Below are positions 25,315 to 34,418 of a stretch of DNA of 64,000 bases, piece after piece (the stretch's first letter is position 1; every line of letters starts with the position of its first letter). Made by a program: the position numbers and the translations under genes. The DNA is from Flavobacteriaceae bacterium UBA4022 (GTDB lineage: Bacteria > Bacteroidota > Bacteroidia > Flavobacteriales > Flavobacteriaceae): NCBI GenBank assembly GCA_002384055.1, contig DGAU01000014.1, positions 62,001 through 126,000 on the forward strand, in the 5' to 3' direction. Below the pieces are notes generated by a model. That model saw only the letters and a list, made by a program, of their open reading frames with translations, searched no databases and was not told the origin of the DNA.

Positions 25315-25887
25315 TTATTCGGTATGATTGAGGATGAGTGCTTTTGCCTGGCCTACGGCCTGTGTTAGCTCGTTATTGACCAAGCATTGGTCAAAAAACT
25401 GCGTCAGGGTCATTTCTTGAACCGCCTTAGCCATGCGCATCTCAATTTTTTCTAGGGATTCAGTTCCACGTGATTCAAGGCGTCTTTTGAGTTCCTCAAT
25501 ACTTGGGGGCATCACAAAAATAGCCAAGGTGTCTTCCGGATAGACGTTTTTTATAGCGATACCTCCTTTGACATCGACGTCAAATAAGACATTAATACCT
25601 TGTTCTCTAAGGCGCTGTACATGCGCTTTGACCGTGCCGTAAAAATGATCAGGATAAACCTCTTCCCATTCGAGAAACGCGCCCTGCTCTGCCCTATGTT
25701 TAAAATCTTCTGGTGTCAAAAACAAATAATCGACGCCGTTTTGCTCCTGACCGCGTGAAGCTCTTGAGGTCGCAGAAATAGAAAAGGACAAGTTTAGTTC
25801 AGGATCTTTGAGTAGTTCACGAACGATGGTAGTCTTGCCGCTTCCTGATGGGGCTGAAAACACAATAAGTTTGCCTAAGGGTTTCAT
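25315..25887 (-). CDS. gmk: Guanylate kinase
   Basis: Phosphorylates GMP to GDP. It has 190 residues, P-loop SAPSGSGKTT at about 10-19, then the conserved SATSRASRGQEQNGVDY segment that binds GMP. Its start overlaps the stop of the YicC gene by one base, and nadD follows with no gap. Confidence 0.98.
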   Translation of the reverse strand: MKPLGKLIVFSAPSGSGKTTIVRELLKDPELNLSFSISATSRASRGQEQNGVDYLFLTPEDFKHRAEQGAFLEWEEVYPDHFYGTVKAHVQRLREQGINVLFDVDVKGGIAIKNVYPEDTLAIFVMPPSIEELKRRLESRGTESLEKIEMRMAKAVQEMTLTQFFDQCLVNNELTQAVGQAKALILNHTE

Positions 25888-26744
25888 TAGAGAACGTTTA
25901 GCGCTTGTTCTTTTATTTTTTCGAGTTCGTCTTTCATTTGAACCACTGCCTGCTGCATCGGCGCAAAATTTGATTTGGAACCGATCGTATTGATTTCTCG
26001 TCCTATTTCTTGAGTGATGAAGCCGAGTTTTTTACCGTTAGAATCCCCAGAGGCTAAGTTCTCCATAAAATAATTAAGATGATTGTCCAGGCGCACAATT
26101 TCTTCGGTGATGTCGTACTTCTCGAGATAATAAATAAGCTCTTGTTCAAAGCGATTTTGATCTATATTTTGCTCAAGTTCCTCCAAGGATTTGGTCAAGC
26201 GCTCTCTAACATTGGGGATGCGTTGGCCGTCTAATTCCTGAATTTTGACAAGGAGTTGGCCAATCTGACCGATCCGTTGTTTGAAATCTTGTTCCAAGAC
26301 TTGGCCTTCATCTTTTCGGTAGGTGATGAGTTCATTGACCGCCTCTTGAACGCCACTCATGATTTGTTCAAAAAGAGCTTCGTCGGGTTCTTCACGCTCG
26401 GTTCTCATGGCTTCAGGTAGGCGAATAGCAATCTTTAAGTAATCAATATCGTCGCCTGGGGCCAAATGACTCAACTGCTCCATATAGGAGGTGATGAGCT
26501 CATTATTGATTCCGGTCTTTGTTTGACTCCCGGTTGTTTCTATAAAAATAGAAACATCGATTTTTCCACGCTGCAGGGCCTTGGCCACAAAATCTCTTAC
26601 TTGCAGTTCTTTTTCGCGGTATTGACTGGGTATTCTCGTGCTGAGATCAATCCCTTTGCTGTTCAGGGATTTAATTTCAACAGTCAATTTTTTGGAGGGC
26701 ATTTGTAAAACACTTTTGCCAAAACCGGTCATGGAATAAATCAT
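25887..26744 (-). CDS. YicC family endoribonuclease-like protein
   Basis: A 285-residue YicC-type protein, beginning with the family signature MIYSMTGFGK and ending with the C-terminal domain containing ANTIGSK-like and VQMKDELEKIKEQ segments. E. coli YicC is a ribonuclease that helps degrade the small RNA RyhB. The gene leads the operon with gmk and nadD. Family assignment is secure; the RNA target here is unknown. Confidence 0.93.
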   Translation of the reverse strand: MIYSMTGFGKSVLQMPSKKLTVEIKSLNSKGIDLSTRIPSQYREKELQVRDFVAKALQRGKIDVSIFIETTGSQTKTGINNELITSYMEQLSHLAPGDDIDYLKIAIRLPEAMRTEREEPDEALFEQIMSGVQEAVNELITYRKDEGQVLEQDFKQRIGQIGQLLVKIQELDGQRIPNVRERLTKSLEELEQNIDQNRFEQELIYYLEKYDITEEIVRLDNHLNYFMENLASGDSNGKKLGFITQEIGREINTIGSKSNFAPMQQAVVQMKDELEKIKEQALNVL

Positions 26745-26796
26745 AAGGCCATTAAATTAGGTGTAAAGGTACAAAATATCAACATGGACTGTGGCC

Positions 26797-27177
26797 TTAT
26801 TTCGGATTCCCTTTTTTATCAAAGTGCCTGTTAAGGTGGCGCTCGGTGAGTAAAACACTGTACAAAATAAGTAATGTGTTCCCGATACAAACCCCCAGAA
26901 CATTGAACTCAGGGATCAAGAAATAAAAGACAACAGGGAACCCAAAGCTCCATAAGGAGACCTTGATCATGACTTGCATTGAGAAGGTATTAGCCACCTC
27001 CCAAACATTCTGATTGGCCATGGAGCGCTGCGTTCTATAACCATAAAGGGCATTAATCTTTTTTGGGGGAAACGCCTTAAAAATTAAGAAAAGCAACAAC
27101 ATGAAAACACAGTAACCAAGACCGAACAATAATTGTTGTTCTGGGGACAACTCTACTGATGAAATTAATGCAGGCAT
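26797..27177 (-). CDS. SdpI family membrane protein
   Basis: A 126-residue membrane protein with three helices (about 12-31, 67-88 and 92-112) and the SdpI signature KINALYGYRTQRSMANQNVWEVAN between helices one and two. Bacillus SdpI gives immunity to the SdpC toxin; in other phyla the role is not known. It starts 9 bases after the DUF1080 gene and may be read with it. Confidence 0.85.
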   Translation of the reverse strand: MPALISSVELSPEQQLLFGLGYCVFMLLLFLIFKAFPPKKINALYGYRTQRSMANQNVWEVANTFSMQVMIKVSLWSFGFPVVFYFLIPEFNVLGVCIGNTLLILYSVLLTERHLNRHFDKKGNPK

Positions 27178-27186
27178 GCCAAAAAA

Positions 27187-27918
27187 TTAGTCCAGACGTT
27201 TGATTTTGATGTTGCGATACGCCACGACATCACCATGGTCTTGGAGCCCAATATGGCCAGTAGCGAATTTGCCGAATACGGGCCAATCTGCAAATTTTGA
27301 AGCAGCGACCATAGCCTCCCATTTAGGACCATGCAGCGGGAATTCAACGATGACCTGCCCATTCATGATGCTGGTTCCTTGATTGTTTTCCTGATCAATT
27401 CTGAGGACAGCCTGATTCCATTGCCCCGCAGGGTTGGTGTAGTCATCGCTCGGGGCGATCATGTCGTACAAAGCACCAGCAGTGTGTCGGCCCTCGCCAA
27501 CAAAAGCATCGGGATGACGCTCATTGTCGAGCACCTGAATCTCTGGTCCTGATTGATAGGCTTCTGGGTATTCCGGGTTTTCGTGAACACCCCAAAAAAT
27601 ACCACTGTTACCCCCTTCTGCGATCTTCCATTCTAGAGAAAGTTCGAAGCTGGTATAGGTGTTTTTGGTAATAATGTTTTGCCCCCCTTCAGCCCCTGGC
27701 GTAAAGACCATGGCGCTGTCTGCGATTGACCATTGTTCGGACATACCTGGCTTGAGATACCCGCGCCATTGATCGAAATTAGTGCCGTCAAATAGGATTT
27801 CCCATGTGCTTTGTTCTACAGTCATCTCATTGGTGTTTTCGGGTGCGTTTTTGGTTTGGTTGTTTTGGCAGGCGACAAGGCTCATACTGACAAAAATAAT
27901 ACGGAATAGTTGTTTCAT
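27187..27918 (-). CDS. DUF1080 (3-keto-disaccharide hydrolase/lyase-like) lipoprotein
   Basis: Exported lipoprotein of 243 residues (signal with Cys17 in LVAC). The rest is one DUF1080 domain, a concanavalin-like jelly roll, with LFDGTNFDQWRGY near the start and EWKIAEGGNSGIFWGVHE in the middle. Family members act on 3-keto-glycosides. It is the last gene of a minus-strand sugar cluster, 139 bases after the cytoplasmic TIM-barrel gene. The family and envelope location are clear; the substrate is inferred from the cluster. Confidence 0.88.
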   Translation of the reverse strand: MKQLFRIIFVSMSLVACQNNQTKNAPENTNEMTVEQSTWEILFDGTNFDQWRGYLKPGMSEQWSIADSAMVFTPGAEGGQNIITKNTYTSFELSLEWKIAEGGNSGIFWGVHENPEYPEAYQSGPEIQVLDNERHPDAFVGEGRHTAGALYDMIAPSDDYTNPAGQWNQAVLRIDQENNQGTSIMNGQVIVEFPLHGPKWEAMVAASKFADWPVFGKFATGHIGLQDHGDVVAYRNIKIKRLD

Positions 27919-28057
27919 AATAGTTGGTTTTAAATAAAGTTATGCTCCAATATACCAAAAACAGGCCCCATCATAAGCAAGGGCTTAGTACATTCTTGGG
28001 GCTGGGTCTTGGAGACATTTTAACCAGCCAGAGACGTCGTTACGTCGGCATGCTATT

Positions 28058-29116
28058 TTAGGTTAAGCCAAGTATTCTTTTAAGGTGATCTTGGTCAATT
28101 TCTGCGCCGGCAAAGTCGTCAAAACGTTTTTGAGTGGCTTCAATAATATGATTCTGTATGAATTTTGCGCCTTCTCGAGCGCCTTGCTCGGGACTCTTGA
28201 TCACGCATTCCCATTCCATTACTGCCCAAACATCACAGCCGTATTCGGTCAGTTTGCTAAAGACAGATTTGAAGTCGATTTGACCATCACCCAAAGAGCG
28301 GTATCGCCCAGCACGGTCTTTCCAATCGCCATAACCACCAAAGGCACCGCGTTTTCCATCGGGCAAAAACTCACTGTCTTTGACATGAAAGGCTTTGATA
28401 AACTCATGGTAATGATCAATGTAAGTAAGGTAATCCAATTGCTGGAGTACAAAATGGCTTGGGTCATAAAGGATATTTACGGCCTTATGATTTCCGGTAG
28501 CCTTTAGGAATCGTTCAAAGGTCACGCCATCGTGAAGGTCCTCGCCAGGATGAATTTCGTAACAAACTGCCACACCATTTTCTTCGAAAGTGTTGAGCAA
28601 TGGAAGCCAGCGTTTGGCTAATTCTTCAAAACCCATCTCCACTAAACCAGCAGGCCGCTGTGGCCATGGGTGCCACGTATGCCAAAGCAGCGATCCGCTA
28701 AATGTGGCATGAGCCGTGAGGCCTAGATGCTTGCTCGCCTTTGCGGCACTGATGAGTTGTGCTCTGGCCCATTCGGTGCGTTTTTTCGGGTTGTTTTTGC
28801 AATCATCCGGAGCAAAATTATCAAACATTAGGTCATAAGCCGGATGGACTGCAACCAATTGACCTTGAAGGTGTGTAGACAACTCTGTAATCTCCAAACC
28901 AAAACTGTTGATTTTACCTTTGAGCTCGTCACAATAATCTTTGCTGGAACCTGCTGCGGTGAGATCGATCAATCGGGACTCCCAGGTTGGTATTTGGATC
29001 CCTTTGTACCCCAAATCAGCAGCCCATTGACATAAGCCCTCGAGCGAGTCAAAAGGCGCTTTATTGTCCATGAATTGAGCCAGAAATACAGCAGGTCCTT
29101 TAATGGTTTTCATCAT
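28058..29116 (-). CDS. Sugar phosphate isomerase/epimerase (TIM barrel), cytoplasmic
   Basis: AP-endonuclease-2-like TIM-barrel protein of 352 residues without a signal peptide. The metal-binding residues expected in this fold are visible in CYEIHPGEDLHDG, NILYDPSHFVLQQLDY, FHVKDSEF and VMEWECVI. Family members isomerise or epimerise sugars, or hydrate keto-sugar glycals. It follows the Gfo/Idh gene by 6 bases, which places it in the same pathway. The reaction is not determinable from sequence. Confidence 0.85.
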   Translation of the reverse strand: MMKTIKGPAVFLAQFMDNKAPFDSLEGLCQWAADLGYKGIQIPTWESRLIDLTAAGSSKDYCDELKGKINSFGLEITELSTHLQGQLVAVHPAYDLMFDNFAPDDCKNNPKKRTEWARAQLISAAKASKHLGLTAHATFSGSLLWHTWHPWPQRPAGLVEMGFEELAKRWLPLLNTFEENGVAVCYEIHPGEDLHDGVTFERFLKATGNHKAVNILYDPSHFVLQQLDYLTYIDHYHEFIKAFHVKDSEFLPDGKRGAFGGYGDWKDRAGRYRSLGDGQIDFKSVFSKLTEYGCDVWAVMEWECVIKSPEQGAREGAKFIQNHIIEATQKRFDDFAGAEIDQDHLKRILGLT

Positions 29117-29122
29117 AATGGT

Positions 29123-30256
29123 TTATAAGCTTTTCCAGATGTTTCCCTCGCGATGAGAGTCCACCGTAGTTTCAATAAATTTCATACCACGAACACCATC
29201 GGACATGCTCGGAAATTCCCCAGGCACATAGTCTTCGCCGCGAACAGCTTTGGCCATTCCTTTGTAAATATTGCCCATGGCATCAAAAATACCTTCGGGA
29301 TGCCCTGGCGGTAATTTGGTCCCATCCAACGAAAATGCTGAGTTATATCCATGCCCAGGCTTTAAGACTTGCGCAGGCTGATTGTCTTTGAGATAGTGAA
29401 GATAATTGGGGTTTTCTTGTGCCCACTTCAGCGCGCCGGTTTGGCCATAAATGGCAATGGTAAAATTATTTTCTTCGGCTGTAGCAATTTGACTTGCGCG
29501 TAAAACACCTTTGACATGTGGTCCAAATCGAAGCAAAACAGTCCCATCAATATCCATTTGGTTGTCCTGGTACAAGTGATTTAGATCTGCCAAAACAGAT
29601 TGGACCTCTAGGCCGGTGACAAACTCAAGCATCTGGTAGGCGTGCACCCCAATATCACCCATACAGCAACTGATGCCGGATTTATCGGGTTGTAAGCGCC
29701 AGGTGGCCTGTCGCTTTTCCTGGTCGTGGATGATGGAATTAATCCAGCCTTGGTAATACTGGGCATCAACTTTTTGCACCGCACCAATGGCACCATCAGC
29801 AATCATGCTTTTCATCTGACGCACCATGGGATAACCCGTGTAGGTGTGTGTCAAAGCAAAGTGGACGCCGTGTTCTTGATGCAATTGTGCCAAGAGCAGC
29901 GCTTCACTATGGGTCATGGTCATGGGTTTTTCACAGATCACATGAAACCCATTTTCCATAAGCTTTTTGGCCATTGGAAAATGCAGAAAGTTTGGCGTGA
30001 GTACAGAAAACACCTGTATGCGCTCGTCTTTTGGGCGTTTTAGCTCTTCCGCCACCATGGTATCAAAATCCGGGTAAATCCGGTCCAATGGCAGCCCGAT
30101 TTCTTCGGCAAAGGCCTTGTTCAAGGCATAATCTGGATTAAACACAGCACCGGTTAAGGCATAAGCATCAAACATAGAAGCGGCCACACGATGCAGGACA
30201 CCAATGAGTGAATCTCCGCCGCCACCAAGGACACCCCAACGTATCTTTTTACTCAT
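29123..30256 (-). CDS. Gfo/Idh/MocA family NAD(P)-dependent oxidoreductase
   Basis: A 377-residue dehydrogenase. The N-terminal Rossmann domain starts with GVLGGGGDS (8-16) and has the catalytic EKP at 109-111. The second domain carries GDIGVHA at 200-206, with the Asp/His pair typical of sugar dehydrogenases. Such enzymes oxidise or reduce sugars and inositols at a ring carbon. In this cluster a 3-keto-sugar reductase is the natural proposal. It lies 3 bases after the MFS permease gene. Confidence 0.9.
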   Translation of the reverse strand: MSKKIRWGVLGGGGDSLIGVLHRVAASMFDAYALTGAVFNPDYALNKAFAEEIGLPLDRIYPDFDTMVAEELKRPKDERIQVFSVLTPNFLHFPMAKKLMENGFHVICEKPMTMTHSEALLLAQLHQEHGVHFALTHTYTGYPMVRQMKSMIADGAIGAVQKVDAQYYQGWINSIIHDQEKRQATWRLQPDKSGISCCMGDIGVHAYQMLEFVTGLEVQSVLADLNHLYQDNQMDIDGTVLLRFGPHVKGVLRASQIATAEENNFTIAIYGQTGALKWAQENPNYLHYLKDNQPAQVLKPGHGYNSAFSLDGTKLPPGHPEGIFDAMGNIYKGMAKAVRGEDYVPGEFPSMSDGVRGMKFIETTVDSHREGNIWKSL

Positions 30257-30259
30257 AAA

Positions 30260-31492
30260 CTATTCTTTGTAATCGATAGATTCATTCTTAAAAAACAAGG
30301 CAAAAATAACAAATACAGCTACTGCAAATAGCGCCGGTAATTGCCAAATTGCGGTCCAGTCGTGACCCTGATCAACAACATGCGCATCGGTTATTTTTCC
30401 AGCGATATAAAAGCCAATCAACATGCCCACCCCATAGGTGGCCAAGGTGATGAGGCCCTGTGCAGCACTTTTTACTTTTTCTCCAGCCTTACTATTGGTA
30501 TAGATTTGCCCTGAAACAAAGAAGAAGTCATAACAAATCCCGTGCAAGGCAATGCCAAAGAGGAGCATAAAGGCCAATTCACCAGAGTTGCCGTAGGCAA
30601 AGAGAATATAACGCAAGGCCCACGCAAGCATACCCACCAATATGGTTGTTTTAAATCCGAATTTTTTGAAAAAATACGGCAACAATAACATGAATAATAC
30701 CTCAGAAATTTGACCAATGGTCATTTTGCCTGTAGCATTCTCCACACCAATTTCGGACAAAAACGGGTTGGCGTTTTGGTAGTAGAAGGCAAGCGGAATG
30801 CAAATAAGAATCGAAGAGACAAAAAAGATCAAGAAGTTTCTGTCTTTGAGCAATTTGAGCGCATCCAGACCTAAAATATCACCTAAAGATAGACGGCTTC
30901 CGTCATTGGCTTGGGGTGGTGTTTTTGGCAATGAAAAACTAAATAAGCCCAGAACGGCCGAAGCAACAGCCACCATAAGGAAGGTGTTTTGCAACATCCC
31001 CTTGTCCCCAGCAATTTCTGGATTCGGATCCCAGTGGAAAAGATAACTGATGGCCAAGCCTGCCACAATCCAACCTACTGTGCCCCAAACGCGGATAAGA
31101 GAAAAATCCTTCGCAGGGTCTTTCATTTGGTTAAAGGATACCGAGTTGACCAATGCCAGTGTTGGCATATAGGCGATCATGTAGCCTAAGACATAGGGAT
31201 AAAATGCGGCAAAGTCAGTTGCTAAATACATTTGATACATCAGCAGGGCACCTATAAGGTGCAGGACGCCAAGAATGCGTTCGGCATTAAAAAAGCGGTC
31301 GGCAATAAGGCCTATAATAAATGGAGCAATAATAGCCCCCCACGATTGTGTGGAATAAGCCATTCCGGTTTCTGCGCCTGTGGCGCCTAAATTATTCCCT
31401 AAGAAAGTGCCCATGGTGACAAACCATCCGCCCCAAATAAAAAATTCGAGAAACATCATGAAGGACAGTTGAAAGCGAGTGGTTGCGTTCAT
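30260..31492 (-). CDS. MFS permease of the nucleoside:H+ symporter (NupG-like) type
   Basis: Inner-membrane transporter of 410 residues with about 12 helices. The N-terminus FMMFLEFFIWGGWFVTMGTF and the MAYSTQSWGAIIAPF segment are typical of the NHS family that includes NupG and XapB. In Bacteroidota sugar clusters these proteins are usually annotated as nucleoside permeases, but here the neighbours suggest sugar or keto-sugar uptake. It follows the lipoprotein gene by 12 bases. Confidence 0.88.
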   Translation of the reverse strand: MNATTRFQLSFMMFLEFFIWGGWFVTMGTFLGNNLGATGAETGMAYSTQSWGAIIAPFIIGLIADRFFNAERILGVLHLIGALLMYQMYLATDFAAFYPYVLGYMIAYMPTLALVNSVSFNQMKDPAKDFSLIRVWGTVGWIVAGLAISYLFHWDPNPEIAGDKGMLQNTFLMVAVASAVLGLFSFSLPKTPPQANDGSRLSLGDILGLDALKLLKDRNFLIFFVSSILICIPLAFYYQNANPFLSEIGVENATGKMTIGQISEVLFMLLLPYFFKKFGFKTTILVGMLAWALRYILFAYGNSGELAFMLLFGIALHGICYDFFFVSGQIYTNSKAGEKVKSAAQGLITLATYGVGMLIGFYIAGKITDAHVVDQGHDWTAIWQLPALFAVAVFVIFALFFKNESIDYKE

Positions 31493-31504
31493 AATTAAGA
31501 CGGG

Positions 31505-32464
31505 TTAAAGTGCTAATGTTTTTTCGATGAGTGTTTTGGTGGCTAACATCCCTGGAAGCGGATCTTCGACCTGGCCTTCAAACTCGACACCTATGAATCC
31601 CGAAAATCCGGAATCTTTTACCAGACCTAATATTTTGCTAAAGTCCATACTGGTTTCTTCACCGTTAGCATCGAAGGCATAGGATTTGGCAGAAACGCCT
31701 TGAGCATAGGGCATCAATTCTTCGATACCGAGATAGCGGTCGTATTCTTCGACGCAAGGAGCGCCCCAACGGGCGTCATTTTCTCTGCGCATGCAAAAGT
31801 TGCCAAAATCAACAAGGGTCCCGCAGTTTGCCATGCCGACCCCTTCCATTACCTGGACCAACAATTTAGCATCACTAGAATGACCGCCATGATTTTCCAC
31901 TAAAATCGAGATGTTTTGCTCGGCCGCATAAGTGCTTAATGCTGCTAGAGACCGGATGGAGTTGGCTGCCCATTCTTGGCGATCTGAGGCGCCAAATAGG
32001 TTCACTCGAATCGCTTTACAACCCAAAAAAGCAGCCGCATCAACCCATTTTTTATGGTTTTCTACAGCTTGTTGTGAGACCGATTCGTCATTTTCGGAAA
32101 GATCTCCTTCTCCATCGACCATGATCAAAACATTCTGCATGCCTAAGGCATCACTGCGTTGTTTAAGGACTTTTAGAATGCTATCAAGGCCTTGGTCTTT
32201 CATGGGGTAATTTACTTGGTCGCTCACATATAGCTGACTAACATATTCCAAGCCGGTGTAGCCCAAATCCTTGGCTGTAGCCGCAAAATCCATTGGGTCG
32301 GCTTGTCCTGTAAAAACAAGGCGATTGATGGACCACTGCGCTAAAGAGATTTTAAATTCTTGTGCGGTGGAGGTGTTTTCGGCCTCGGGAGCGGATTTAA
32401 TAGCGGGGTTACTGCAGCTTGTCATCATGGTTAAAGCAACAAGAAGAGGAAGGATTTGGTTCAT
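31505..32464 (-). CDS. Sugar phosphate isomerase/epimerase (TIM barrel) lipoprotein
   Basis: A second TIM-barrel isomerase/epimerase of 319 residues, unlike the first in having a lipoprotein signal (MNQILPLLVALTMMTSC, Cys17). It should act in the periplasm. Metal-site residues are visible in LVENHGGHSSD, GTLVDFGNF and GVEFEGQ. First gene of the minus-strand sugar operon. A periplasmic member beside a cytoplasmic one suggests two similar reactions on either side of the membrane; that is inferred. Confidence 0.87.
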   Translation of the reverse strand: MNQILPLLVALTMMTSCSNPAIKSAPEAENTSTAQEFKISLAQWSINRLVFTGQADPMDFAATAKDLGYTGLEYVSQLYVSDQVNYPMKDQGLDSILKVLKQRSDALGMQNVLIMVDGEGDLSENDESVSQQAVENHKKWVDAAAFLGCKAIRVNLFGASDRQEWAANSIRSLAALSTYAAEQNISILVENHGGHSSDAKLLVQVMEGVGMANCGTLVDFGNFCMRRENDARWGAPCVEEYDRYLGIEELMPYAQGVSAKSYAFDANGEETSMDFSKILGLVKDSGFSGFIGVEFEGQVEDPLPGMLATKTLIEKTLAL

Positions 32465-32720
32465 AATAGGTTCTCATTATTAAATTGGTTAATTAGGAGT
32501 TCTAAGTTAAATCTTTTTTGTCGAAAAGGTTTGATTGGGCAAAGAGAACTCAAGAATTGAAAGTTCGAAATCGTTTTCGGGACCATTTTCGGGAGCAATA
32601 AAAGCCAATTTGTTTGTATTATAGAGAAAATAACATGAAATTCGAATGTTCTTTTTTCTGCCTTTTTCTTTGGGCCCTATTAAAGAATCACAAACGACCA
32701 TAATATAAAACTACCGAATA
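32465..32720. other. Divergent intergenic region of the sugar locus
   Basis: 256 bases between the start codons of the lipoprotein and GMC genes. It must hold promoters for both. I see no perfect TAnnTTTG at a suitable place and no clear operator; TTTG repeats at about 32607-32616 are the closest. Confidence 0.4.
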
Positions 32721-34418
32721 ATGACACATCCAAATGAACAGTTCGACGCCATTGTCGTGGGATCTGGAATCAGCGGAGGCTGGGCAGCAAAAGAGCTTTG
32801 CGAAAATGGACTCAAGACCTTAGTCCTCGAAAGAGGGAGAATGGTCAAGCACATAGACGATTACCCAACGGCCAATCTTGACCCATGGGATCTAGAGTTT
32901 AAAGGCCGACAAACTGTCGAAGAGCAAAAAAAACAAGTAAAGCAATCCCGAACCGGCTATACAACCGATGCTGTTTCAGCACATTGGTTTGTCGATGATA
33001 TTGTCCATCCGTATAACGAAGTCAAGCGATTTGACTGGATACGGGGATATCATGTTGGTGGTCGCTCGATCATGTGGGGGCGCCAAACTTACCGCTGGAG
33101 TGAGTTCGATTTTGAGGCTAATAAAAACGATGGCATTGCCGTCGATTGGCCTGTGCGCTACAAGGACATCGCTCCTTGGTATGACAAGGTCGAAGAATTC
33201 ATCGGCGTCAGTGGCGAGGCTTTAGGATTAGACGTATTGCCTGATGGTGTGTTTTCACCACCGATGGAGCTCAATTGCGCTGAGCGCGATTTACGCGAAA
33301 AAATAGAAAATACTTATGACGATGGTCGTGTCTTGACTATTGGTCGTGTCGCACATCTTACGGGAGAGAAGACCCATGAAGGGCGTTCGAATTGTGTTTA
33401 CCGCAATCGATGTGTTCGTGGGTGTCCTTTTGGGGGGTACTTTAGCAGTATCTCTTCGACCCTGCCAGCCGCAGAGCGCACGGGCAATATGACCCTAAGA
33501 CCGAACTCCATTGTCCATGAAGTCATTTATGACCCACAAACACAAAAGGCAACGGGCGTTCGCGTAATCGATGCGGACACTGGAGAGAAAATGGTGTTCG
33601 AAGCCAAAGTCATTTTCTTGTGCGCTTCCTCCATTGCGACAGCGGGCATTTTGTTACAATCCAAAAGCGACCGTTTCCCGAATGGAATGGGGAATGATTC
33701 AGGAGAGGTTGGCCATAATATTATGGACCACCACTTCAAAGCAGGGGCATTTGCCGATGTTGAAGGATTCGAAGACCAGTACTTCAAAGGACGCCGTCCC
33801 AACGGAATCTATATTCCGCGATTTAGAAATATTGGCGGTGTGACAGATCAACCGAACTTTAAAAGAGGGTATGGATATCAAGGAGGCGCCTCACGTGGAC
33901 GGTATGAAGAATTAGTAGCGGAGCTGGGCTATGGCCAAGATTTGAAAACTGCGGTAAGTGAGCCAGGAAAATGGAGCATGCTCCTGATGGGATTTGGTGA
34001 ATGCTTGCCCTACCACGAAAACAAAATGGAACTGAACTACGACAAGACAGATCAGTGGGGCTTACCTACGATTACCTTTGACGCAGAATGGAAAGAAAAC
34101 GAATACGAGATGCGGAAGGATATGGTCCAGCAAGCGATGGACATGCTTGAAAAAGCAGGCTACAGCAATATTCGCCCATGGGATGAGCCGGGCGCACCAG
34201 GATTAGGAATCCATGAGATGGGAACAGCGCGAATGGGGCACGACCCAGAAACATCAGTTTGTAATGGCAACAATCAGTTGCATGCCGTGCCGAATGTATA
34301 CTGTACGGACGGATCATTCATGACCTCGGCCAGTTGCGTGAACCCTTCACTAACGTATATGGCCTTTACGGCCCGTGCTGCCGCGCATGCGGTTGCGCAA
34401 CTTAAAAACGAAGCCTAA
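32721..34418 (+). CDS. GMC family oxidoreductase (FAD-dependent sugar dehydrogenase-like)
   Basis: Flavoprotein of 565 residues. The FAD-binding GSGISGGWAA is at about 14-23, GGRSIMWGRQTYRW follows near 113-126, and the C-terminus has GIHEMGTARMG and a final VNPSLTYMAFTARAAAH with the catalytic His/Asn region. A Cys-rich stretch (NCVYRNRCVRGCPFGG) lies in the middle. It belongs with the large subunit of gluconate 2-dehydrogenase and glucoside 3-dehydrogenases. It has no signal of its own and is followed with overlap (TAATG) by the small subunit that carries one. Confidence 0.92.
   Translation: MTHPNEQFDAIVVGSGISGGWAAKELCENGLKTLVLERGRMVKHIDDYPTANLDPWDLEFKGRQTVEEQKKQVKQSRTGYTTDAVSAHWFVDDIVHPYNEVKRFDWIRGYHVGGRSIMWGRQTYRWSEFDFEANKNDGIAVDWPVRYKDIAPWYDKVEEFIGVSGEALGLDVLPDGVFSPPMELNCAERDLREKIENTYDDGRVLTIGRVAHLTGEKTHEGRSNCVYRNRCVRGCPFGGYFSSISSTLPAAERTGNMTLRPNSIVHEVIYDPQTQKATGVRVIDADTGEKMVFEAKVIFLCASSIATAGILLQSKSDRFPNGMGNDSGEVGHNIMDHHFKAGAFADVEGFEDQYFKGRRPNGIYIPRFRNIGGVTDQPNFKRGYGYQGGASRGRYEELVAELGYGQDLKTAVSEPGKWSMLLMGFGECLPYHENKMELNYDKTDQWGLPTITFDAEWKENEYEMRKDMVQQAMDMLEKAGYSNIRPWDEPGAPGLGIHEMGTARMGHDPETSVCNGNNQLHAVPNVYCTDGSFMTSASCVNPSLTYMAFTARAAAHAVAQLKNEA

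Noticed and set aside
28085..28507. Plus-strand frame of 140 codons opposite the TIM-barrel gene
   Set aside because: Lies fully inside the conserved isomerase gene on the other strand; composition fits a shadow.
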